From positions 1-64,000 of the forward strand of contig JAJZPI010000002.1 of assembly GCA_021811275.1 (NCBI GenBank): 64,000 nt of DNA, written 5' to 3'. The stretch comes from Deltaproteobacteria bacterium (GTDB lineage: Bacteria > Desulfobacterota > Desulfarculia > Desulfarculales > Desulfarculaceae). Each line of letters opens with the position of its first letter. The first letter of the stretch is position 1. Below are positions 1 through 9,633 of this stretch, piece by piece. A program made the position numbers and the translations under genes. A model generated the notes under the pieces. That model ran no database searches. It was not told the DNA's origin and saw nothing but the letters and a program-made list of their open reading frames with translations.

Positions 1-111
1 CCAGCTGGCCAAGCTGCTCGTCAAGCTTTAACCGCCGAGCCTCCGCCTCCTCTCTCCTCCTCTCCCCAGCTTGGGGGAACCCCGCGCCAACCGGGGTTCC
101 CCCAACCCCCC

Positions 112-203
112 CGTCCGGGTGCCCCGGCTGCCAAAACGGGTCGGCGGGGGCGTGCTTCGTCCGGGTGCCCCGGCTGCCAAAACGGGTCGGCGGGGGCGTG
201 CTT
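112..203. repeat. Tandem duplication, 2 x 46 bp (unit cgtccgggtgccccggctgccaaaacgggtcggcgggggcgtgctt)
   Basis: Direct reading: copy 1 at 112-157, copy 2 at 158-203, identical. Confidence 0.9.
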
Positions 204-392
204 CGTCCGCCCCTCGCGCGCTCCCGGTGGGGGCTCGCGCCAAGGGAAAAAATGCCGCCCGCGCGCCGCGGGCACCATGGCGGGTCGGCGGGGGCCCTGG
301 TTTTTTACCGCCGGCGGGCCGGTCTGCTCTGTCTCTGGGGTGGAAAAGAATGCCGCCCCCGGGTGGGGTCGGGGGCGGCGAGGGGTGGGGGA

Positions 393-689
393 CTAGGCCA
401 AGGCGTGTAGCGGAGCCCTGCCGGCCGTCTTGCCCCGGGCGGGCACGATGGCCTGGTGCAGGAGCAGGGCCTTGGCCTCGGCGAAAGCGCGTCTGAAAAC
501 CATGTCGAAGATAAGGTTCTCGTTTCCAGTGCTCGTGGGCGCCAGCTGCCGCCGCACATCGCGCTCGACCTGTTCGAGCATCTCGGGCGACCATTGCTCC
601 CCGCTGGACACGACCTCGGGGGTCAGGGACACCAAGGTCTCGAAGATGAGCCTGGTCAGGCCTTGGGGATATGGCGTTCCGGGGTTCAT
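393..689 (-). CDS. Small hypothetical protein (98 aa)
   Basis: ORF with plausible soluble protein composition; no family recognised. Confidence 0.5.
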   Translation of the reverse strand: MNPGTPYPQGLTRLIFETLVSLTPEVVSSGEQWSPEMLEQVERDVRRQLAPTSTGNENLIFDMVFRRAFAEAKALLLHQAIVPARGKTAGRAPLHALA

Positions 690-1009
690 GGCGTGCCTCC
701 TGTGTTCAGGCGCCCTTCATAACTGCAAGCCACGGGCCAATTATCGGCCCAGCCAAAATAACCAAGCATAATTAAGATATTGGCTTTAGAGGCCATGAAC
801 TGGAGGCAATTCCTGCCCAGGCGGGGGCCTTCGCCCCCGGCAAGTCCTGAACCATAAAGACAAGTTTTGCCGGGTAGTTGCAAACGAAAGGCGCTGTGAA
901 GCGCGCTTTACGGCCCTGAGCAGGCGGCTGCATGGCCCTTGGGGTGTGATTGTCATGAAAATGACGGCGAAGGGTTGTCGTGAATAGCGCCGGTCGCCGA
1001 GGCGGGGGA

Positions 1010-1303
1010 TCAAGTCAATAATTTGACAGGAGTGGCGGGGTCGGGCGCGGTTTTTTCTCCGGCGGCGGCCCTGGGACGAGTGAAGATGACCTTGAGCCGG
1101 GCCGCCGCCTCGGGATGCTCGAAGCAGGCCGCGCATTGGCCCTGGCGCTGGCAGGCGGCGGGGTCCACCGGTTCCAGCAGCACCTCGAAGCCCAGCTCGC
1201 GGTATTGGCGGGCCGCCTCGCCCAGGCGGGGCTCGGTCGCCATGAACTGGCGGGTCCAGCCCTGGCCGGCAAGCTCCTTTTCGCGCTCGGCGGAGCAACT
1301 CAT
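1010..1303 (-). CDS. Small hypothetical protein (MSCSAEREKELAGQGW...)
   Basis: ORF; start chosen at internal Met. Cys-containing C-terminal half (CQRQGQCAACFEHP). Confidence 0.5.
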   Translation of the reverse strand: MSCSAEREKELAGQGWTRQFMATEPRLGEAARQYRELGFEVLLEPVDPAACQRQGQCAACFEHPEAAARLKVIFTRPRAAAGEKTAPDPATPVKLLT

Positions 1304-1341
1304 CGCGCATCTCCCGGCCAAGGCCCCCAAGCCGCCCGGCC

Positions 1342-3351
1342 CTATGCCCGGCCGCCCAGGACCTCGCGCACGCAGCGGGCCAGTTCCTCGCGGTCGATGG
1401 GTTTGGAGAGGAAGCGCCGGATGCCCAGGGCCTCAACGTCCTTGGCCTCCAGGGTGCCGCTGTAGCCCGAGCAGAGAATGACCGGCAGGTCCGGCCGCGC
1501 CTGAAGCAGGGCCCGGGTCAGTTCGACCCCGGTCAGCAGGGGCATGGTCTGGTCGGTGATGGCCATGTCGAATTCGGCGGGCGCGGCCAGGAAGGCGGCC
1601 AGGGCCGCCGGGGAACTCTCGAAGGCCCGCACCTGGTAGCCCAGGTTGGCGAGCATGGTGGCGGCCATCTCCACCACCTCGGGCTCGTCGTCGACCAGGA
1701 GCAGCCGCTCGCCCCGGCCCCGCTCCGCCTGCTTGGGCGCCGGCTCGTCGGCGGCCAGGCCGGGAGCCAGGGGCAGGAACACCCTGAAGACCGAGCCCCG
1801 GCCCGGGGCGCTCTCCACCTGGATGCCGCCCTGGTGGCCCTTGACGATGCCGTGCACCACGGCCAGGCCCAGGCCGGTGCCCTCGCCGTGGCTCTTGGTG
1901 GTGAAGTAGGGCTCGAAGACGCGCTCGACCACCCGCGGCTCCATGCCCGGCCCGGTGTCGCTCACCGTCAGCCGCAGATAGCGCCCCGGCTCCAGTTCCG
2001 GCAGGGGCCCGACCTCCGGCCCCGGGCTCCGCCAAAGGTCCAGGGCCACCCCCAGGGTGCCCCCCTGCACCCCGCCGGGGCCGCCCATGGCCTGGGCGGC
2101 GTTGGCGCAAAGGTTCAGCAGCACCTGCTGCAGCTGGGTGGGCTCGCCCAGGACCACCCCCGCCCCGGCGGCCACCTCCGGGGCGACCTCCACCCTGATG
2201 CGGATGGTCGAGGGCAGCGAGGCCCTGAGCAGCTCCAGGCCCTCGGCCACCACCCCCGCCAGGTTCAGGGGCCGGCGCTCCTCGGCGCCCCGCCGGCTGA
2301 AGGTCAGGATGCGCCCGGCCAGGTCGCGGGCCCGGCGGCAGGCCTTGACCACCTGTTCCAGGGGTCGGCGGGCCGGGTGATCGGGCTCCAGGAAATCGTG
2401 CAGGGCTATCTCGGTGAAGCCCAGGATGGAGGCCAGGATGTTGTTGAAGTCATGGGCAACCCCCCCCGCCAGGGTGCCGATGGCCTCCATTTTCTGGGCT
2501 TGGCGCAGCTCCTCCTCCAGCCTGGCCCTCTCGGCCTCCGCCCGCTTGAGCCCGGTCAGGTCCAGCAGCGAGGCCACGCTGCGGGCGGTGCCGGGGATGA
2601 CGCCCACCGTGACCAGGCACTGGCGCAGGCCCCCCCGCCCGTCCTTGACCTTGGCCTCGTAGGCCCGGGGCGCGGCCCCGGGGTCGCCGCGGCGCAGCCG
2701 GTGATAGGCCAGCATGCGCTCCACGTCGTCCTCGGCTATTACCTCGCGCCAACTGGGCCGGCTGTCGACGTATTCCCTGCTGGCGCCGGTCAGGGCGATG
2801 AACTCGTTGTTGGCCAGGCTGACGGTGGTGTCCTCCTCGATGATGATCATGGCCGTGCCGGAGGTCTCGAAGATGGTGCGGTACTTCTCCTCCGACTCCA
2901 AGAGCGCGGCCTCGGCCTCCCGCCGGCGGGTGACGTCCAGGAAAAGGCAGACCAGGTGGCTGGGCCGGCCCTTGGGGTCGCGCACCAGGGTGCATTTCAT
3001 CAAGGCCCAAACCAGATGACCCAGCTTGTGCCGGAGCCTGAACTCCTGCTGGGCGGCCCGTATGCCCTGGTCGCGCATCTGCCTCCAAAGCTCCTCCAGG
3101 AGCACCCGGTCCTCGGCGCGGGCCAGCTCGGCCAGCCCGCGCGATTTCAGTTCGTGCTCGGAATATCCCAACATTTCGGCAAGATGGCGATTGGCGGCCA
3201 GGAAGGACCCCGTGGGGCCGAGAATGGCCATGCCCAGGGAGGCCTGGGTGAAGGCGCTCTGGTAGAGATCGCGCTCCCGCGCGACCGGGCCCGCGCCGAC
3301 ATCCCTCTTGGGGGCTGCCGGGCGTTGGCCGCCTTGGCGTGCGTCGCCCAT
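1342..3351 (-). CDS. PAS-domain hybrid sensor histidine kinase with C-terminal receiver
   Basis: H-box [22 protein letters not shown], HATPase motifs ([29 protein letters not shown]), receiver [16 protein letters not shown]. Start reassigned to MGDARQ. Confidence 0.9.
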   Translation of the reverse strand: MGDARQGGQRPAAPKRDVGAGPVARERDLYQSAFTQASLGMAILGPTGSFLAANRHLAEMLGYSEHELKSRGLAELARAEDRVLLEELWRQMRDQGIRAAQQEFRLRHKLGHLVWALMKCTLVRDPKGRPSHLVCLFLDVTRRREAEAALLESEEKYRTIFETSGTAMIIIEEDTTVSLANNEFIALTGASREYVDSRPSWREVIAEDDVERMLAYHRLRRGDPGAAPRAYEAKVKDGRGGLRQCLVTVGVIPGTARSVASLLDLTGLKRAEAERARLEEELRQAQKMEAIGTLAGGVAHDFNNILASILGFTEIALHDFLEPDHPARRPLEQVVKACRRARDLAGRILTFSRRGAEERRPLNLAGVVAEGLELLRASLPSTIRIRVEVAPEVAAGAGVVLGEPTQLQQVLLNLCANAAQAMGGPGGVQGGTLGVALDLWRSPGPEVGPLPELEPGRYLRLTVSDTGPGMEPRVVERVFEPYFTTKSHGEGTGLGLAVVHGIVKGHQGGIQVESAPGRGSVFRVFLPLAPGLAADEPAPKQAERGRGERLLLVDDEPEVVEMAATMLANLGYQVRAFESSPAALAAFLAAPAEFDMAITDQTMPLLTGVELTRALLQARPDLPVILCSGYSGTLEAKDVEALGIRRFLSKPIDREELARCVREVLGGRA

Positions 3352-3623
3352 TGGTTTCTCCGGCGTGGGGGACGGGGCGGAAAGCCCCGCTCCGGCTCCG
3401 GCATACCCGCCCCTGCCCCCCGGCTGGCGGTTGCCTGCAAAAAAAGTTGTCTCGGCGGAGCGGTACAGGAAATATATCACCCCCGCCCCTCCGGGGGAAT
3501 GCCGGTCGCCCTTAGCGCGGGGGAAGCGCCGCGCCAAGGGCCGCGGAGCCGAAAAGCGAGCGGTTGAGTTGCGGCGGCCGATCATAGTACACTTCAGCCG
3601 CCTTTTCCCCAAAAGGGTTGTAG

Positions 3624-5549
3624 ATGACTCGTCCCCTGGACAAATCCCTGGCCTGCCCTGAGCCACCGCGCATGACGCCCCGCAACCCCTTGAGGGCTGG
3701 TCTTGCCTCAAGGTTGAAAGACCGGATAGGCTCCATTTTCTCCCGGTGGCTGGCCATGCCCGAGGAGACCCTGCCCGCTTGGCGGGAGAGAATCTCCACG
3801 GCGGTCTTCTTCTGCTCCACGGTCATGGGGGTCATCCCGTTGATCTCCAGCCTGAAATGGGGCCTGAACAATGAGCGTTGGGCGCTCTCCGCATGCTACC
3901 TCGCCTTTTATGCCTGGTTGCTCTCCATTACGTTCTTCAGACGTTGGCCCTATTCCATCAGGGCCTGGAGCGGAGTGGCCATCTACTTCCTGCTCGGCGT
4001 CGCCTCCTTGGTCCAATTGGGGCCGGTGGGCAGCGGCAGGAACTGGCTTTTCGCCTCCGCGCTGCTGTCCAGCCTTTTGCTGGGCGTCTGGCAGAGCATC
4101 GCCGTTCTGGCCTGCATCGCCGGCGTCCTCTTCACCTTCCAGGTCCTGTTGGAGTCGGGGCGGCTCGTCTGGCCCCTGTTGGAGGCCAATTCCGTGCAGA
4201 CCTGGACCGCCACCAGCGTGACCTTGATGTTTCTTTGCAGCGCCATCACCATCTCCCTGGCGGTGCTGGTGGGCAGCCTGGGCAGGGCCCTCAACAAGGA
4301 AAAGGACGCCAGCCAGCACCTTCAGGAGGCCCACCGCGAGCTTCAGCACCACAAGGATCACCTGGAAGCGCTGGTGGGTGAGCGCACCGCCGACCTGGGC
4401 AAGGCCAACGATGAATTGAAAGCGGAGGTGGAATCGCGCAAGCAGGCGGTCAACGCCCTCCTGCACCTGGCCTCGGGGGTGGCCCACAACTTCAACAACG
4501 TCCTCATGGCGGGCAGCAGCAATGCCCAAAGCGCGCAGATTCTCCTGCGCCAGCAATCGCCCGATATCGCCCGGATAGACATGCACATGGAAAACGTGGT
4601 CAGAAGCTCCGAAGTGGGGCGCGAGGTGGCCAAAAGGCTTTCCCGCTTCGTGGCGGGCAAGCGGGCCGTGCAGGATCAGCTGCAATGCGTGGACGTTGGG
4701 GACGTGTTGGCCAAGATCGAGAACATCGCCCAGGGGACCTGGTTTCACCAAATCCGGCAGGGCGCGCTGGTGGTGAGGGTGGCGGGAGAGCCGGACCTGT
4801 TCGTCCTGGGGGTGGCCGGCGAGATAGTGGAGGTCTTGTTAAACCTCGTCAAGAATTCGGTAGAGGCCATGCAGGGCCAGGGCGTCGTAACCATCACCGC
4901 CGGCAGGGCCGGCGACAAGGTCCGCATCACCGTAGCCGACGAGGGGCCCGGCCTCGCACGGGAGGTTTCGAGCCGGCTCTTCAAGCCCTTCGTTACGACC
5001 AAGGGCAGGACTGGCCTGGGGCTGGGGCTGGCCATAAGCCGGGACATCGTCCTGGCCTTGGGCGGCGATCTGGTCTGCGAAGAATCCGCCGGGCGCGGGG
5101 CCGCATTTTCGGTCTCGCTTCCCGCCAGCGCCAGGCCCGCCCTGCCGCCGAGGGCGGGGCCGCCAAGTGAGCCGCGTCCCCTGCATATCTTGTTGGTCGA
5201 GGACGAAGCCTTGGTGGCCATGGGTCTGCAAACCATTCTCACCAGCGCCGGGCACCGGGTGGTCTGGGCCTCGGGACTCGCTCAGGCCAGGGAGGCTTTG
5301 CGGGAGGCGGTGCCCGACGTCGTGCTCTGCGACCTCAACCTGCCCGACGGACCGGGTTGGGAGCTGGCGCGCGACGCCTTCACGGCCCGCCACTCCCGGC
5401 AGGGCCGGCGCGTGGCCTTCGTGGTGCTGACCGGCTTCGACATCGACACCCTGGACGAGCTGCCCGACGGTACGCCTCAGCCCGTCGCCGTACTCAACAA
5501 GCCCATCGACCGGGCGGCGCTGCTGAAGGTGCTGGCGAAGGTGACCTGA
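3624..5549 (+). CDS. Membrane hybrid histidine kinase with C-terminal receiver
   Basis: Several N-terminal hydrophobic segments, H-box HLASGVAHNFNNVLMAG, GLGLGLAISRDIV, receiver ILLVEDEALVAMG...VVLCDLNLPDGPG. Start uncertain. Confidence 0.87.
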   Translation: MTRPLDKSLACPEPPRMTPRNPLRAGLASRLKDRIGSIFSRWLAMPEETLPAWRERISTAVFFCSTVMGVIPLISSLKWGLNNERWALSACYLAFYAWLLSITFFRRWPYSIRAWSGVAIYFLLGVASLVQLGPVGSGRNWLFASALLSSLLLGVWQSIAVLACIAGVLFTFQVLLESGRLVWPLLEANSVQTWTATSVTLMFLCSAITISLAVLVGSLGRALNKEKDASQHLQEAHRELQHHKDHLEALVGERTADLGKANDELKAEVESRKQAVNALLHLASGVAHNFNNVLMAGSSNAQSAQILLRQQSPDIARIDMHMENVVRSSEVGREVAKRLSRFVAGKRAVQDQLQCVDVGDVLAKIENIAQGTWFHQIRQGALVVRVAGEPDLFVLGVAGEIVEVLLNLVKNSVEAMQGQGVVTITAGRAGDKVRITVADEGPGLAREVSSRLFKPFVTTKGRTGLGLGLAISRDIVLALGGDLVCEESAGRGAAFSVSLPASARPALPPRAGPPSEPRPLHILLVEDEALVAMGLQTILTSAGHRVVWASGLAQAREALREAVPDVVLCDLNLPDGPGWELARDAFTARHSRQGRRVAFVVLTGFDIDTLDELPDGTPQPVAVLNKPIDRAALLKVLAKVT

Positions 5550-5559
5550 CCGACCCGGC

Positions 5560-6363
5560 CTAGCCCCGGGGGAAGCGCCGCGCGCAGGCCGCCCGCATCA
5601 GGCCGTGCAGCCCGGGGCAGGCCGCCACCACGTCGCCCCGCCACAGGGTTTCACCCCCGCCGGCGAAGTCGCTGACCACCCCCCCGGCCTCCTCCACCAG
5701 GAGCATGCCCGCCGCCAGGTCCCAGGGCTTGAGCCCCATCTCCCAGAAGCCCTCCGCCCGCCCGGCCGCCACGTAGGCCAGGTCCAGGGCCGCCGCCCCG
5801 GCCCGGCGCACGTCGCTTACCTGCAGGAAAAGTTCCTGGAAAAGCTCCAGGTAGGGGGCCAGCCGGGCCCGGTCGCGGAAAGGAAACCCCGTGCACAACA
5901 GCGCCCGTTCGGGGTCGGTCTGGGCGCTTGTCCTGAGCCGTTGGCCGCCCAGGAAGGCGCCTTCGCCCCGCACGGCCCAGAACTCCTCGCCCTTGGTTAC
6001 ATCGGCCACCACCCCGGCCAGGGGCCGGCCCCGGCTCACCGCCGCCACGCTCACCGCCACGTGGGGGAAGCCGTGGATGAAATTGGTCGTCCCGTCCAGC
6101 GGATCGACCACCCAGGTGACCCCCGGCGCGCAGCAAAGATCCCGCCAGCGGCCCGAGGAGGACTCCTCGGCCAGCAGGGCGTGGTCCGGATGCCGCTGTC
6201 CGATAACCTCCAGCACCGCCGCCTCGGCCTGGCGATCGGCGTCGGTGACGAAATCGAAGCGGTCCTTGTTCTCCACCGCCAGGCGCGAGCCCCAGCGGCC
6301 GCGCAGGACCTGGGCCCCGGCCGCGGCCGACGCCCGGGCGGTCTCCAGCAATTGGGATTCCAT
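5560..6363 (-). CDS. suhB: Inositol monophosphatase family protein
   Basis: Motifs LLAEESS, WVVDPLDGTTNFIHGFPHVAVSVA, WDLAAGMLLVEEAGG. Confidence 0.9.
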   Translation of the reverse strand: MESQLLETARASAAAGAQVLRGRWGSRLAVENKDRFDFVTDADRQAEAAVLEVIGQRHPDHALLAEESSSGRWRDLCCAPGVTWVVDPLDGTTNFIHGFPHVAVSVAAVSRGRPLAGVVADVTKGEEFWAVRGEGAFLGGQRLRTSAQTDPERALLCTGFPFRDRARLAPYLELFQELFLQVSDVRRAGAAALDLAYVAAGRAEGFWEMGLKPWDLAAGMLLVEEAGGVVSDFAGGGETLWRGDVVAACPGLHGLMRAACARRFPRG

Positions 6364-6497
6364 GATTGTCTTTCCCGGCCCCGAGCGGCCCCACAAATCC
6401 TTTATTTCCGCGATGACATGCTATAAGATAGCCCAAACCGGTCCCCGAGAGAAGTACTCGCCAGCCAAAGCATCTTCTGGAGCCGCCGGAAACCGAA

Positions 6498-7814
6498 GTG
6501 AATCCCCTCGCCGTCCATCCCCTGCCAGAGGCTAATTTACCCGAGCCGCGCATAGTGCCGCGCGGCGATCACGGCGTCAGCCGGGCCAACATCGACCCCG
6601 ACGCCCTCAAGGTCCTCTACCGCCTGCACCGCCACGGCTTCCTGGCCTATTTGGTCGGCGGCAGCGTGCGCGACCTGCTGCTGGGCAAACGGCCCAAGGA
6701 CTTCGACGTGGGCACCGACGCCCACCCCAGCCAGGTCCAGCGTCTTTTCCGCAACAGCCGGGTAATCGGCCGCCGCTTCCGCTTGGTGCAGGTTTTCTTC
6801 CAGCGCGGCAAGGTGGTGGAGGTATCCACCTTCCGCCGCCTGGCCGACTCCGACGACGACGCCATGCTCCAGGCCAACAACACCTTCGGCACCCCGGCCG
6901 AGGACGCCCTGCGCCGCGACATCACCATCAACGCCCTGTTCTACAACATCGCCGACTTCAGCGTGGTTGACTACGTGGGCGGCCTGGACGACCTGCGCGC
7001 CGGGCTGATCCGGGCCGTGGGCGACGCCGAGGTCCGCTTCCACCGCGACCCCGTGCGGGTCATGCGCGCCGTGCGCCACGCCGCCCGCGCCGGTTTCACC
7101 CTGACCCCGGACACCCTGGAGGCCGTCCAGCGCCACCGCGAGGAACTGGCGCTATGCCCCCCCAGCCGCATCCGCGACGAACTCATGCGCGACTTGAAGG
7201 GCGGCGCCGCCGCCAAATGGCTGGAGCTGGCCCATGAAACCGGCCTGCTCTACAGCCTGCTGCCCGCCCTGGAGCCCATCTACGGACCCGCCGGGAGCCC
7301 CGCCCGCGCCCGCGCCCGCGAGCTGCTCTCCCGGGTGGACCAGGCCCTGGCCCAGAACTCCTCCAAGGAGGTCGCCAAGGACGCCCACCCGGATGACCCC
7401 TTCGTCGTGGCCGCCCTGCTCTGGCCCGCCCTGGAGGAATTGGCCCGCGACCTCACCCTGGAGCCCGGCCGCCTCGGACGCGCCGCCTGGTCCAATTTCG
7501 TGCGCGACACCCTGCCCGCCCTGACCGCCCCGGTCTCTTTCGCCCGCCGGGTCATGGAGCGCGCCACCCAGTCCGGCGGCCTCATGGGCCTGGCCCTCGT
7601 GCCCGGCCGGGGACGCCTGCCCAAGAAGATCGCCCAGAAGGGCTATTTCGCCGACGCCCTCGCCCTGGCCGAACTCCTGGGCCTGGACATCACCCCCGGC
7701 GATGAAGGCCAGCCCGTGACCCCCACGGCCCCCCGCCGCCGCCCCCGCCGCCGCCGCCGCCGCCGGCCGCGTGGCGAGGCGGGTCAGGCGGGTGAGGCGG
7801 GTCGCGAGGCGTAA
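6498..7814 (+). CDS. pcnB: Poly(A) polymerase I / PcnB-type nucleotidyltransferase with Arg-rich C-terminal tail
   Basis: LVGGSVRDLLLGKRPKDFDVGTDAHPSQVQRLFRNSRVIGRRFRL; tail RRRPRRRRRRRPRG. Confidence 0.88.
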   Translation: MNPLAVHPLPEANLPEPRIVPRGDHGVSRANIDPDALKVLYRLHRHGFLAYLVGGSVRDLLLGKRPKDFDVGTDAHPSQVQRLFRNSRVIGRRFRLVQVFFQRGKVVEVSTFRRLADSDDDAMLQANNTFGTPAEDALRRDITINALFYNIADFSVVDYVGGLDDLRAGLIRAVGDAEVRFHRDPVRVMRAVRHAARAGFTLTPDTLEAVQRHREELALCPPSRIRDELMRDLKGGAAAKWLELAHETGLLYSLLPALEPIYGPAGSPARARARELLSRVDQALAQNSSKEVAKDAHPDDPFVVAALLWPALEELARDLTLEPGRLGRAAWSNFVRDTLPALTAPVSFARRVMERATQSGGLMGLALVPGRGRLPKKIAQKGYFADALALAELLGLDITPGDEGQPVTPTAPRRRPRRRRRRRPRGEAGQAGEAGREA

Positions 7815-7860
7815 TGCCAGTTGGCGTTCAAACGAGTAGTTTGAGCGCATATTGGTATAT
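7813..7860. repeat. Family-1 intergenic repeat, hairpin module 1 only
   Basis: atgccagttGGCGTTCAAACgagtaGTTTGAGCGCatattggtat immediately after the pcnB stop. Confidence 0.75.
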
Positions 7861-7891
7861 GGCCGCCTACCTATCTCGCTAGCTCCCGTTC

Positions 7892-7942
7892 CTGGCCGCA
7901 CTTGAAAACATGCCGGGCGGGTTGGCGTGGCGCAAACCGCCT
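7892..7942. repeat. Left copy of flanking direct repeat (GGCGGGTTGGCGTGGCG...)
   Basis: 23 identical nt ATGCCGGGCGGGTTGGCGTGGCG at 7910-7932 and 11994-12016. Confidence 0.85.
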
Positions 7943-7989
7943 CCGGCGACGCCGCCCGCTCCCCGCCGAGCCCGGCGCGATTTTTGTCA

Positions 7990-8018
7990 TTGACGATGGC
8001 GCTCCCCTGGAATATCTT
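7990..8018 (+). promoter_or_regulatory. Sigma70-like promoter upstream of the marR-like gene
   Basis: TTGACG - 17 nt - TATCTT. Confidence 0.55.
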
Positions 8019-8031
8019 GTGTGCTAAACAA
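8017..8031. promoter_or_regulatory. Candidate MarR operator (TTGT-N7-ACAA)
   Basis: Inverted repeat TTGTgtgctaaACAA overlapping the -10/+1 region. Confidence 0.4.
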
Positions 8032-8045
8032 TACGAGTGGCCGGC

Positions 8046-8456
8046 ATGGACACCCCCGAGGATTGCACAATCTTTTTATTGGCCAAGGCCTACCAGCGGG
8101 CCCACGGCATTTTGAAGGACCGCCTGCGCGGCTATGGCCTGACCAACCTGCAATTTCTCATCCTAGGCGCCCTGGCGGAAGAAGACGGCTTGAACGTCGG
8201 GGAGATAGGCCAACGCCTGGTGCTCGATAGCGCCACGCTTTCGGGCACTTTGGACCGCATGGCCGAAAACGGATGGATAAACAAGGAGGCCGATCCTCAC
8301 GACCGCCGGGTGGTGCGCGTCTTCCTGTCCTCCAAGGCCCGCCAACTGAGTGAGGAGCTGCGCGAGGTGCGCGCGCAAGGCAACCAGGAGGTTTTGAAGA
8401 ACCTCTCCCTGGAGGAAAAGGTGCTGCTCAAGCGTCTGCTGCGCGATTTGCGCTAG
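8046..8456 (+). CDS. MarR family transcriptional regulator
   Basis: wHTH: LTNLQFLILGALAEEDGLNVGEIGQRLVLDSATLSGTLDRMAENGWINKEADPHDRRVVRVFLSSK. Confidence 0.9.
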   Translation: MDTPEDCTIFLLAKAYQRAHGILKDRLRGYGLTNLQFLILGALAEEDGLNVGEIGQRLVLDSATLSGTLDRMAENGWINKEADPHDRRVVRVFLSSKARQLSEELREVRAQGNQEVLKNLSLEEKVLLKRLLRDLR

Positions 8457-8523
8457 CGGTTGTTTTTTTGGCTAATTAGTTAGTGTGCAAGATAATATCG
8501 CCACCCAGGCAGGAGCAAGGAAC

Positions 8524-9609
8524 ATGGAACAAGAGGCATATCGCAAGTTGGCCCGGCATCTGGACAGCCTGCCGGCGGGGTTCCCCGCCACCGAGGACGG
8601 CGTGGAGCTCAGGATACTGCGCCAGCTGTTCGCGCCGGAAGAGGCGGAGCTGGCCGTACACCTGGGCCTGAAGCTGGAAAAGGCCGAGGCCATCGCCCAG
8701 CGGGCCGGCCTGCCTGCGGAGGAGGCGGCGCGCCGCCTGCGGGAGATGTCCCGCAAGGGCCTCATCTTCAGCATCGAGACCCCGGACCGCCCCCCGACCT
8801 ACATGGCCGCCCAGTTCGTGGTGGGCATCTGGGAGTACAACCTTAACCGCCTGACCCCCCAGTTCGTGGCCGACATCGAGGCCTACATGCCCCACCTGTC
8901 GCAGGCGGCCTTCGGCGCGCTGCCCCAGCTGCGCACCATCCCCGTGGGACGCAGCGTGGCGGCCGCCCCGGAGGTGCTGGCCTACGAGTCGGCCGAGGAG
9001 CTGATCCGCCGCCAGGAGACCATCCTGGTGGCCCCCTGCATCTGCCGCAAGGAGCACAAGATCAAGGGCGGGGGCTGCGGCAAGCTCGACGAGGCCTGCC
9101 TGGTCTTCGGCTGGGGCGCGGAATTCTATCAGCGCAACGGCCTGGGCCGCATGATCGACCGGGATCAGGCCCTGGGCATCTTGAAGAAGGCCGAGGAGGA
9201 GGGCCTGGTGGTCCAACCCAGCAACTCTCAGGACATCGTCAACATCTGCCTCTGCTGCGGCGACTGCTGCCAGGCGCTCCTGCACTTGAAGCGCCACCCC
9301 TCGCCCGCCAAGGTGGTGTCCTCGTCCTTTGTGGCCGTTCTCGACCAGGAGGCCTGCCTGGGCTGCGAAATCTGCGTGGACCGCTGCCAGATGGAGGCCC
9401 TGTCCATGGACGGCGACAAGGCCGTGCTCAACGCCGAGCGCTGCATCGGCTGCGGGCTCTGCGTGACCACTTGCTCCGGAGAGGCCCTTTCCCTGTCGCG
9501 CAAGTCCGATCCGCCCCCGGTGCCCAAGAGCGTGAGCGAGGCCATGGCCCTGCGCGCCCGCGCCAGGGCGGAGCTCAAGGCCAAGCTGGAGCGCCACCAG
9601 AACCTGTAG
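8524..9609 (+). CDS. 4Fe-4S dicluster-containing protein with extra Cys motifs
   Basis: CLGCEICVDRCQ and CIGCGLCVTTCS plus CICRKEH and CLCCGDCC; SD AGGAGCAAGGA upstream. Confidence 0.88.
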   Translation: MEQEAYRKLARHLDSLPAGFPATEDGVELRILRQLFAPEEAELAVHLGLKLEKAEAIAQRAGLPAEEAARRLREMSRKGLIFSIETPDRPPTYMAAQFVVGIWEYNLNRLTPQFVADIEAYMPHLSQAAFGALPQLRTIPVGRSVAAAPEVLAYESAEELIRRQETILVAPCICRKEHKIKGGGCGKLDEACLVFGWGAEFYQRNGLGRMIDRDQALGILKKAEEEGLVVQPSNSQDIVNICLCCGDCCQALLHLKRHPSPAKVVSSSFVAVLDQEACLGCEICVDRCQMEALSMDGDKAVLNAERCIGCGLCVTTCSGEALSLSRKSDPPPVPKSVSEAMALRARARAELKAKLERHQNL

Positions 9610-9633
9610 CTGCCCGGCGGGCCGGGAGGAGCG

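Noticed and set aside
112-203. CRISPR fragment
   Set aside because: Only two adjacent identical 46-mers without spacers.
1834-3567. 577-aa plus-strand ORF antisense to the hybrid kinase
   Set aside because: Same high-GC shadow artefact; Pro/Gly/Gln/His-rich translation.
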